NCBI GenBank assembly: GCA_030452025.1
Contig: JAKDNC010000120.1
Coordinates: 1-8,671, forward strand
From: Nocardioides sp.
GTDB taxonomy: Bacteria; Actinomycetota; Actinomycetes; Propionibacteriales; Nocardioidaceae
Length of the DNA: 8,671 nt
Reading direction: 5' to 3'
In this document: piece by piece, positions 1-8,497 of the stretch
How the letters are laid out: each line of letters starts with the position of its first letter
Numbering within the stretch: the stretch's first letter is position 1
Notes under the pieces: model-generated
The model's input: the letters and a program-made list of their open reading frames with translations, nothing else
Databases searched by the model: none
Told to the model about the DNA's origin: nothing
Program-made: the position numbers and the translations under genes

Positions 1-1
1 G

Positions 2-298
2 TCGGCCAAGAAGGCGTCCGCCAAGAAGGCCCCGACGAAGGCTGCGCCCGCAAAGAAGGCGCCGGCCAAGGCTGCGTCCGCCAAGAAGGCGCCGGCGAAG
101 AAAGCCCCGGCCAAGGCCGCGTCCGCCAAGAAGGCCCCGGCGAAGAAGGCCCCGGCCAAGAAGGCGCCGGCCAAGGCCGCGCCCGCCAAGAAGGCGCCGG
201 CGAAGAAGGCCCCGACGAAGGCCGCGCCCGCCAAGAAGGCGCCGGCGAAGAAGGCCCCGACGAAGGCTGCGTCCGCCAAGAAGGCCCCGGCGAAGAAG
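2..298 (+). repeat. In-frame coding repeat made of 15-nt (5-codon) modules
   Basis: This DNA encodes the basic tail. Units beginning with codons for A-(S/P)-A-K-K start at 44, 74, 119, 179 and 224 and are 30, 45, 60, 45 and 45 nt long, all multiples of 15 nt. The copies at 179-223 and 224-268 are identical except for the last base. The array decays after about 298 into irregular Lys/Thr/Ala codons. The pattern is what slippage or unequal recombination that keeps the frame would leave. Confidence 0.9.
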
Positions 299-808
299 GC
301 ATCCACTGTTGCGGCGACCAAGACGGCAGCCAAGAAGGTTGCCACGAACGCGTCCACCAAGAGGACACCCGCCAAGAAGGCGCAAACCAAGAAGTCGCCC
401 AGTGCCAGCGCCGCCCGGGGTCTGGTCGTCCTCGAGGCCGAGGACGCCTGGACCAAGGCCGAGTTGGCCGAGGTGCTCAAGGACCTGCACGCCCACGCGG
501 CCCGACTCAGGTCCGAGGTAGCCGAGCAGGAAGACGTGCTGGCCGGGCTGATGAGGGACGCCGGGGACGGCGCCGGACACGACCAAGCCGATGTGGGTGC
601 GAGCAGTTTCGAGCGCGACCACGAACTCACCGTGGTCAACAATGCCCGTGACATGCTGGCCCAGATCGGGCGTGCCCTCGAGCGCATCGACGACGGCACC
701 TACGGTGTCTGCGAGTCCTGCGGCAACCCCATCGGGAAGATGCGGCTGATGGCATTCCCGCGTGCGACACTGTGCATGTCATGCAAGCAGCGCGAGGAGC
801 GTCGCTGA
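2..808 (+). CDS. TraR/DksA-family zinc-finger protein with histone H1-like Lys/Ala/Pro tail (5' partial)
   Basis: The frame is open from the window edge to TGA 806-808, giving 268 visible residues; the true start lies upstream. Residues 1 to about 135 are low complexity, built of AKKAP/AKKAS/TKAA modules like eukaryotic H1 or the tail of mycobacterial HupB, and should bind DNA non-specifically. From about residue 140 a helical, coiled-coil-like segment follows, with a DQADVG tip resembling the DxxDxA tip of DksA. A C-x2-C-x17-C-x2-C zinc finger has Cys at residues 237, 240, 258 and 261. Known family members bind RNA polymerase through the secondary channel or act as TraR-like regulators. Whether this one binds polymerase, DNA or both is inference. 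The position just upstream of lspA is typical of actinobacterial relatives. The 3' end overlaps the likely lspA start, so the two are probably cotranscribed. Confidence 0.9.
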   Translation, partial: SAKKASAKKAPTKAAPAKKAPAKAASAKKAPAKKAPAKAASAKKAPAKKAPAKKAPAKAAPAKKAPAKKAPTKAAPAKKAPAKKAPTKAASAKKAPAKKASTVAATKTAAKKVATNASTKRTPAKKAQTKKSPSASAARGLVVLEAEDAWTKAELAEVLKDLHAHAARLRSEVAEQEDVLAGLMRDAGDGAGHDQADVGASSFERDHELTVVNNARDMLAQIGRALERIDDGTYGVCESCGNPIGKMRLMAFPRATLCMSCKQREERR

Positions 809-1335
809 ATCCCAGCGAACCCACTGAACCGGTCGGGCCGACTCCTGCCCGGGGGCTGCGATTCCAGCTGGTCTTCTGGGGCGTCGCGCTCCTGGGCGTG
901 CTGGTGGATCAGTCGTCCAAGGTCTGGGCCGAAGAGACCCTGTCCGGCCGCGGAACGGTCAAGGTCGCCGGTGACTTTTTCGGGTGGCACCTGACCCACA
1001 ATCCCGGTGCCGCGTTCTCGATGGGTACGACGTTCACCGAGGCACTCAGCGTCATCGCCATCTGTGCTGTCGTCGTCGTGCTCTACTTCGCCCGACGTCT
1101 CGGCAGCACGGGGTGGGCTCTCGGCCTGGGGTTCCTGCTCGCCGGTGTCGCTGGCAACCTCATCGATCGGCTCACCCGCGATCCGGGCTTCTTGCGCGGT
1201 CACGTCGTCGATTTCATGGCGCTGCCGCACTGGCCCATCTTCAACGTCGCCGACGTGTGCATCAACGTCGCCGCGGCGATCATCGTCATCCAGACCATTC
1301 GTGGTCTGCGTCTGGACGGGACCCGGCATGACTGA
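781..1335 (+). CDS. lspA: Lipoprotein signal peptidase (signal peptidase II)
   Basis: LspA is the inner-membrane aspartyl protease that removes the signal peptide from diacylglyceryl-prolipoproteins at the lipobox Cys; globomycin is its classic inhibitor. Family motifs are all present, numbered from ATG 781: VDQSSK with Asp43 at the end of membrane helix 1, NPGAAFS from Asn74, GNLIDR with catalytic Asp129, and FNVAD with catalytic Asp158. Four membrane helices can be seen at about 30-43, 88-104, 111-127 and 154-174. The 184-residue length is normal with a slightly long N-terminus. The start is uncertain: GTG 772 and ATG 781 lie inside the upstream gene without a good ribosome-binding site, while CTG 805 is correctly spaced from GAGGAG and would give 176 residues. 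The gene overlaps the next one by 8 nt, so it is translated as part of an operon. Confidence 0.95.
   Translation: MQAARGASLNPSEPTEPVGPTPARGLRFQLVFWGVALLGVLVDQSSKVWAEETLSGRGTVKVAGDFFGWHLTHNPGAAFSMGTTFTEALSVIAICAVVVVLYFARRLGSTGWALGLGFLLAGVAGNLIDRLTRDPGFLRGHVVDFMALPHWPIFNVADVCINVAAAIIVIQTIRGLRLDGTRHD
794..799 (+). promoter_or_regulatory. Shine-Dalgarno-like GAGGAG before the traR/dksA stop
   Basis: GAGGAG lies within the last codons of the DksA-like gene. It sits 5 nt before CTG 805, which overlaps the TGA stop as CTGA, and downstream of the ATG (781) and GTG (772) candidates for lspA. It is the only good ribosome-binding site near the lspA start, so it bears on which start is used. It may equally be chance, since it also encodes Glu/Arg codons of the upstream gene. 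Confidence 0.4.
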
Positions 1336-2257
1336 CCAGCGCACCGTGCTCGTCCCCGAGGGCCTTGACGGCGAACGGGTCGACAGCGCCATCGCCAGAA
1401 TGTTCGGCGTCTCTCGCACCCGTGCCGCAGACCTGATCGCCGAGGGGCACGTCCAGGTCGACAGTGCTGAGGTCGGCAAGTCGGACCGGGTTCACCCGGG
1501 GGCCATGCTCGAAGTGGTCTTTCCCCGGATGGATGATCCGCTCACGGTGACCCCCGAGATCGTCGAGGGCATCAAGATCATCCATGACGACGATTCCATC
1601 GTGGTGATCGACAAGCCGGTCGGAGTCGCCGTACACCCCAGCCCGGGCTGGAGCGGCCCGACGGTCGTGGGCCACCTCGCCGGTGCCGGCTTCCGGATCG
1701 CAACGAGCGGCGCCTCCGAGCGGCAGGGCATCGTCCAGAGGCTCGACGTGGGCACATCGGGCGTGATGGTGATCTGCAAGTCCGAACAGGCCTATTCCCG
1801 ACTCAAGAACGCCTTCCGGCAACGCACCGTCGACAAGACCTACCATGCCCTGGTCCAAGGGCATCCCGATCCCCTGGAGGGCACGATCGACGCGCCCATC
1901 GGCCGGCACCCCAAGTCCGACTGGAGGTTTGCCGTGATGGGGGACGGCAAACACAGCGTCACCCACTACAAGGTGCTCGAGGCACACCGTTTCGCGAGTC
2001 TCCTCGAGGTCCACCTCGAGACCGGACGCACCCACCAGATCCGCGTCCACATGTCCGCCACCAAGCACCCCTGCGTGGCCGACATGACCTACGGTGCGGA
2101 CCCCGCGCTGGCCCGTCGGGTCGGCCTCGAGCGCCAGTGGCTGCATGCGGTGGCGCTCGGCTTCGAACACCCCGACACCGGTGACTACGTCACCTATGAG
2201 TCGGGATATCCCGACGATCTGGCCGAGGCCCTCGACATCATCCGCGAAGCCCACTGA
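1328..2257 (+). CDS. RluA-family 23S rRNA pseudouridine synthase (RluD-like)
   Basis: The enzyme isomerises uridine to pseudouridine in RNA; RluD relatives act on helix 69 of 23S rRNA, but the exact target here cannot be read from sequence. It has 309 residues. An N-terminal S4 RNA-binding domain covers about residues 14-60 (GERVDSAIARMFG onward). The catalytic domain follows with DKPVGVAVHP, the RLDVGTSG motif carrying catalytic Asp140, GRTHQIRVHM from residue 233, and an LHA motif near the end. The residue before RLD is Gln instead of the usual His of HRLD. ATG 1328 is chosen because it overlaps the lspA stop by 8 nt and begins just before the S4 domain. The frame stays open upstream to 1007, but that stretch merely shadows lspA. 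Confidence 0.93.
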   Translation: MTDQRTVLVPEGLDGERVDSAIARMFGVSRTRAADLIAEGHVQVDSAEVGKSDRVHPGAMLEVVFPRMDDPLTVTPEIVEGIKIIHDDDSIVVIDKPVGVAVHPSPGWSGPTVVGHLAGAGFRIATSGASERQGIVQRLDVGTSGVMVICKSEQAYSRLKNAFRQRTVDKTYHALVQGHPDPLEGTIDAPIGRHPKSDWRFAVMGDGKHSVTHYKVLEAHRFASLLEVHLETGRTHQIRVHMSATKHPCVADMTYGADPALARRVGLERQWLHAVALGFEHPDTGDYVTYESGYPDDLAEALDIIREAH

Positions 2258-2260
2258 CTC

Positions 2261-2276
2261 GAGCGCCCTGACGCTC
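2261..2276 (+). terminator. Weak hairpin after the rluA-family gene
   Basis: GAGCG and CGCTC form a 5-bp GC-rich stem with a 6-nt loop, starting 3 nt after the stop codon. There is no T-run after it, so it is at best a weak or U-tract-less terminator. It would mark the end of the dksA-lspA-rluA transcript. Confidence 0.3.
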
Positions 2277-2308
2277 CGCGCCGCTTCCTCATCATGCGGA
2301 CGGAGTAG

Positions 2309-2323
2309 GCGCACCTCCTGCGC
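2309..2323 (+). other. Second small hairpin in the 83-nt gap
   Basis: GCGCA and TGCGC pair over a 5-nt loop (CCTCC). It lies between the first hairpin and the possible -10 element of the next gene. Its role is unknown. Together the two hairpins fill much of the spacer 2258-2340. Confidence 0.25.
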
Positions 2324-2328
2324 GCTGC

Positions 2329-2334
2329 GAGAAT
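2329..2334 (+). promoter_or_regulatory. Possible -10 element for a leaderless GNAT-chorismate mutase mRNA
   Basis: GAGAAT fits the loose xAxxxT -10 pattern and ends 6 nt before ATG 2341. No Shine-Dalgarno sequence precedes that ATG. Both points fit a leaderless transcript, which is common in Actinobacteria. I see no convincing -35 box. Confidence 0.3.
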
Positions 2335-2340
2335 GTCGTC

Positions 2341-3054
2341 ATGGCCCACGACCTCACCCTCCGCCCCGCGACGTCTGGCGACCTGGCGGAGATTGCGGAG
2401 CTCTACCAGCGGGTGCGCGCCGCAGCTGTGCCCGAGATGCCGGCCATCGTGCACACTCCCGACGAGGTCGTGGCCCACGTGACCCACTGGGATCTTGAAG
2501 CCCGGGAGGTCTGGGTGGCCGAGACCGGCCGGCTGGCCGGATTCATGACCCTCACCCGCACTTGGCTCGACTCGTTGTACGTCGACCCCGACGCCCAGGG
2601 CCAGGGCATCGGGTCCGCGCTGCTCGAGATCGCCACCTCGACGAGGCCTGGCGGCTTCGCCCTGTGGGTGTTCGAGAGCAACGAGCCCGCCCGGGCGTTC
2701 TACCGCGGGCACGGGTTCGTCGAGCTGGAGCGCACGGACGGGTCAGGCAACGAGGAGCAGGCGCCCGACGTCCGGATGGCGTGGCCGGGGGAGGATCCGG
2801 TGGAATTCCTGCGCGCCCAGATCGACGAGGTCGACCACGATCTGGCGCAGGGGCTGGCGCGTCGAAGCGCCCTCACCGCTGCTGTCCAGGCCCACAAGCC
2901 GGTGGGTGGTCAGGCGGGACGGGACCATGCACGCGAGCGCCAGATCGCCGAGCGGATGGCTGTGCATGCCCCTGCGCTCGGGGTGGACCGGCTGGACCGG
3001 ATCGTGCACGCGATCATCACCGAGTCGCTGGACGCCGCCGAGGGTCAGGCCTGA
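2341..3054 (+). CDS. GNAT acetyltransferase fused to AroQ-type chorismate mutase domain
   Basis: This 237-residue protein has two domains. Residues 5 to about 148 form a GNAT acyltransferase with LYVDPDAQGQGIG, the acetyl-CoA pyrophosphate loop at 86-91, and the later FYRGHGFVELER strand and helix typical of GNATs; its acceptor is unknown. Residues 155-237 look like an AroQ chorismate mutase (chorismate to prephenate, towards Phe and Tyr). Aligned by eye without gaps to E. coli PheA, Arg158, Arg175, Lys186, Asp195, Arg198 and Glu199 match Arg11, Arg28, Lys39, Asp48, Arg51 and Glu52, and Ser229 matches Ser84 after a 2-residue gap. The Gln88 position is Ala233. ATG 2341 is the natural start of the GNAT fold. 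No aromatic-pathway gene is nearby. An acetylation-linked regulatory role is possible but is inference; the mutase domain could also be inactive or a dimerisation module. Confidence 0.88.
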   Translation: MAHDLTLRPATSGDLAEIAELYQRVRAAAVPEMPAIVHTPDEVVAHVTHWDLEAREVWVAETGRLAGFMTLTRTWLDSLYVDPDAQGQGIGSALLEIATSTRPGGFALWVFESNEPARAFYRGHGFVELERTDGSGNEEQAPDVRMAWPGEDPVEFLRAQIDEVDHDLAQGLARRSALTAAVQAHKPVGGQAGRDHARERQIAERMAVHAPALGVDRLDRIVHAIITESLDAAEGQA

Positions 3055-3089
3055 TCGGAGGTTGTCGGCGGCACCTGTGAGGATCGGTT

Positions 3090-3141
3090 CACCGGGTCGC
3101 GTAGTCTGGCGTCCTTCCCCGACACGGCGTCTGACCCGGTG
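3090..3141 (+). promoter_or_regulatory. 9-bp inverted repeat upstream of dnaE
   Basis: CACCGGGTC (3090-3098) and GACCCGGTG (3133-3141) are perfect reverse complements 34 nt apart. A possible -10 box lies between them. Two more outer pairs form after a mismatch (GG 3086-3087 with CC 3144-3145). It could be an operator bound by a dimeric or looping regulator, or a structured leader if transcription starts further upstream. Neither reading is established. Confidence 0.45.
3102..3107 (+). promoter_or_regulatory. Possible -10 box for dnaE
   Basis: TAGTCT fits the actinobacterial TAnnnT -10 pattern, inside the 141-nt spacer 3055-3195 that precedes dnaE. No good -35 box is seen at the usual distance. 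Transcription from here would give a leader of roughly 80 nt. The rest of the spacer shows no gene. Confidence 0.35.
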
Positions 3142-3179
3142 GTCCAGGTCGCTGAAGCATGCCCGATCACTACCTCGTT

Positions 3180-3184
3180 GGGAG
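3180..3184 (+). promoter_or_regulatory. Shine-Dalgarno sequence GGGAG for dnaE
   Basis: GGGAG lies 11 nt before ATG 3196, slightly long but usable. It supports ATG 3196 over the in-frame GTG at 3139. Confidence 0.5.
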
Positions 3185-3195
3185 ACTCATCACCG

Positions 3196-6733
<3,538 letters not shown>

Positions 6734-6744
<11 letters not shown>

Positions 6745-7288
6745 CACGCCGCTCCGGGTGTGGATCGCCCGACTGCGGGACCCCCTGATCATCCTGGCCA
6801 CCTTCGTTCTGGCTGGGCTCTTCTGCGGCTGGCTGTGGCACCACCTCTGGGCGCCGGCGCCGACTGGTCTCGCGTTCAAGGGAAAGATGTACTTTCCCGA
6901 CGACACCATCTTCCGGGGCACCGGCATCTACATGCTGATCGCGATCGTGGGCGGTCTCGTGCTGGGGGCGCTGCTGACGTGGCTGCTCGAGCGGGACGAG
7001 GTCGTCACGCTGGTGGCTGTGCTGGTCGGTGCCGTACTCGCCGGACTGGTCATGGGGATGCTGGGGTCCGCGCTCGGACCCGAGTCGCCCCAGGCCGCAG
7101 CAGATGCGTTGACCAAGGACCCGGGCAACGTCACCGGGAACCTGACGGTGGCGCCGCTGGCGCGCTGGACCTGCTTTCCCGGTGCTGCGATCGTCGGTGC
7201 GCTCCTCGTCCTGGTCACCTTCACCCGTCGTGGGTCGAAGACACCGGAGCTCGCCGTGCCCGAGCCCGAGGGCTCCGACGCACCCTGA
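6734..7288 (+). CDS. Four-helix membrane protein of unknown function (DUF2567-like)
   Basis: This is a 184-residue protein from a TTG start that overlaps the dnaE stop by 11 nt, so it is likely translationally coupled to dnaE. GGGA at 6720-6723 is a possible ribosome-binding site. Four membrane helices are visible at about 18-36, 65-85, 89-110 and 148-168, with a short loop (WAPAPTGLAFKGKMYFPDD) after the first and a longer one containing PGNVTGNLTV before the last. The C-terminus is charged and probably cytosolic. The layout and the W-x-P-G loop resemble the actinobacterial DUF2567 membrane family; that assignment is a judgement by eye. No catalytic motif is seen. GTG 6758 is an alternative start. 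Being next to dnaE does not by itself imply a replication role. Confidence 0.8.
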
Positions 7289-7300
7289 GTGAGCGCTCAG
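7285..7300. terminator. Palindrome spanning both convergent stop codons
   Basis: CTGAGTGAGCGCTCAG has CTGAG/CTCAG arms around a centre that is itself part of the perfect 10-bp palindrome TGAGCGCTCA (7290-7299). The + strand TGA (7286-7288) and the - strand stop (7299-7297) both lie in it. Only 8 nt separate the two genes, so it may act as a short bidirectional terminator. The stem is only 5 bp and has no T-run. Confidence 0.3.
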
Positions 7301-7785
7301 CGCCTGATCTGCGCGGTGCTCGCGTCCGTCACGCTGACCAGGTCGCCTGGCGCGATCTCGATGTCCAGGCCCCGGCGGCCACCCGAGACGAAGACGGTCG
7401 CGTGGCCCAGTGCCGAGTCGTCGACCACGGTTGGATGCGGCCGCTTCTGGCCGAACGGGGAGATTCCCCCGACGACGTACCCGGTGGCACGCTGCGCCTG
7501 CGCCGGGTCGGCCATCACCGCCTTCGAGACTCCCAGCGCCCGTGCCAGGGCCTTGAGGTCGAGCTTCCCCGTGACCGGCACGATCCCCACCACCAGCGCA
7601 CCGTCGGCCTGCGCGAGAAGGGTCTTGAAGACCCGCTCCGCCGCGACGCCGAGCGCTTCGGCAGCCTCGGTCCCGAAGCTGTCGGCACCTGGGTCGTGCG
7701 CGTATGGATGCAGCACGTGGTCGACGCCGGCGGAAGCCAGCGCCACCGTGGCCGGCGTACCCCCACCGGGCCTCCTGCGTGCCAT
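7297..7785 (-). CDS. ybaK: YbaK/EbsC-type Cys-tRNA(Pro) deacylase
   Basis: YbaK proteins hydrolyse Cys-tRNA(Pro) mischarged by prolyl-tRNA synthetase, a trans-editing step in the cytosol. The product has 162 residues, the usual family length. The fold is recognisable from GVDHVLHPY at 20-28, the conserved Lys54 in VFKTLL (the key catalytic-site lysine of the family), GIVPVTGKLDLKALA at 67-81, and the signature TGYVVGGISPFGQK at 101-114. ATG 7785 is chosen because it shares its A with the TGA stop of the upstream LON-domain gene (TGATG) and begins just before the fold. The frame runs further upstream only as a shadow of that gene. Coupling implies the two are made together. The exact tRNA specificity is not provable from sequence. 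Confidence 0.93.
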   Translation of the reverse strand: MARRRPGGGTPATVALASAGVDHVLHPYAHDPGADSFGTEAAEALGVAAERVFKTLLAQADGALVVGIVPVTGKLDLKALARALGVSKAVMADPAQAQRATGYVVGGISPFGQKRPHPTVVDDSALGHATVFVSGGRRGLDIEIAPGDLVSVTDASTAQIRR

Positions 7786-8453
7786 CAGTTGGGTGACCAG
7801 CCCGTCCGGGCCACGTCCGTGGCGGGCAGTGACGCGATGGCGGTCATCGCCCGGCGCTCCGCCTGCAGCATCTCGGTCAGCAGCGTCAGCCGTTTGCCCG
7901 CCGTGGGGGACTCGAGCAGATTCTGCCGCTCGCGCATCGTCAGCAGGCAGGTCGCGGCCATGCTCCACGAGAGGTACGTCGGGTCCTGCGGCAGGTCGCC
8001 CTCGAGCAGCGACTCGCCCCGGACCTCCGAGAGCAGGGCCCGGTAGGCCTCGAAGGCGATCCGGGCCCTCGTCGCCACCTCCGCATCGACCGACTCCGGT
8101 TCCTCATCGAGGAGCGCCACCTCGCCGGCGAGGAACTCACCGGAGGTCTCGAGGGACTCCAGGCGCAGGCGCCCACGCCCGACCGCGACGATGTCGAAGG
8201 TCCCGTCCGGGTGGGACTCGACCTCAGTGAGCTGGAGGATGCAGCCAATTCGATGCAGGCTCTGCCCGCCACGCTCGCCGACCTCGTAGCCCTCCCGGAT
8301 GGCGCACGACCCGAAGAGTCGCTCGGCGGGGTCCTCGATCCGCAGCAACTGGTGGACCAGCGCGCGGTAGCGGTCCTCGAAGACGCGGAGCGGCACGGTG
8401 ATCCCGGGGAACAGAACCGTGTTCAGCGGGAACAGGGGCAGCTTCTCGGTCAC
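7785..8453 (-). CDS. LON peptidase substrate-binding-domain protein (stand-alone)
   Basis: This 222-residue protein resembles the N-terminal substrate-recognition domain of Lon protease but has no AAA+ ATPase or Ser-Lys peptidase part. The hallmark PLFPLNTVLFPGITVPLRVF opens the protein (residues 5-24). It is followed by the beta-rich half with GCILQLTEVE and the DGTFDIVAVGRGRLRL strand pair, then a helical half with ARIAFEAYRALL and MRERQNLLESPTAGKRLTLLTEML. Such free-standing proteins are common in bacteria and their role is poorly defined; adaptor or chaperone-like binding of unfolded protein is a guess. It starts at GTG 8453, with no clear ribosome-binding site and a -10-like element 6 nt upstream, so the mRNA may be leaderless. 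It is the first gene of a two-gene operon with the YbaK-type gene. Confidence 0.92.
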   Translation of the reverse strand: MTEKLPLFPLNTVLFPGITVPLRVFEDRYRALVHQLLRIEDPAERLFGSCAIREGYEVGERGGQSLHRIGCILQLTEVESHPDGTFDIVAVGRGRLRLESLETSGEFLAGEVALLDEEPESVDAEVATRARIAFEAYRALLSEVRGESLLEGDLPQDPTYLSWSMAATCLLTMRERQNLLESPTAGKRLTLLTEMLQAERRAMTAIASLPATDVARTGWSPN

Positions 8454-8459
8454 GTCGCC

Positions 8460-8465
8460 ACACTA
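8460..8465 (-). promoter_or_regulatory. Possible -10 element for the LON-domain/ybaK operon
   Basis: On the - strand this reads TAGTGT, a good TAnnnT match, and ends 6 nt before the GTG start at 8453. That spacing fits a leaderless transcript. The hexamer 17 nt further upstream (CTGCCC) is a poor -35 match. It lies in the 44-nt divergent spacer 8454-8497. Confidence 0.45.
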
Positions 8466-8486
8466 TCCATACCCACTGCTTGGGGC

Positions 8487-8490
8487 AGGA
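8487..8490 (+). promoter_or_regulatory. Shine-Dalgarno AGGA for the rightmost gene
   Basis: AGGA lies 7 nt before ATG 8498, ideal spacing. It supports that ATG as a real start for the partial gene that follows. Confidence 0.45.
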
Positions 8491-8497
8491 TGGCTCC

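Noticed and set aside
2..298. Possible CRISPR or intergenic tandem repeat
   Set aside because: The repeats are continuous coding sequence in one frame with no spacers, and they lead straight into the DksA-like domain.
2..420. Separate histone-like (HupB-type) gene ending before the zinc-finger gene
   Set aside because: There is no stop codon between the basic repeat and the zinc-finger domain in the same frame, so they form one protein.
1007..1327. N-terminal extension of the pseudouridine synthase frame
   Set aside because: The extension overlaps lspA in another frame, is Ser/Arg-rich, and the S4 domain begins just after ATG 1328.
700..1479. 259-codon - strand frame opposite the DksA-like, lspA and rluA genes
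   Set aside because: It is antisense to three supported genes and shows no domain or start signal.
3139..3195. Upstream GTG start for dnaE
   Set aside because: The 19 added residues have no family support. ATG 3196 has GGGAG upstream and starts just before the conserved HLHVH motif.
6760..8046. 428-codon + strand frame crossing from the membrane protein into the convergent genes
   Set aside because: It runs out of frame through one real gene and antisense through two, and its product is Arg/Gly-rich low complexity.
7289..8230. Long + strand frame opposite the YbaK and LON-domain genes
   Set aside because: Its product is Ser/Ala/Pro/Arg-rich with no domain, while the - strand frames carry clear YbaK and LON signatures.
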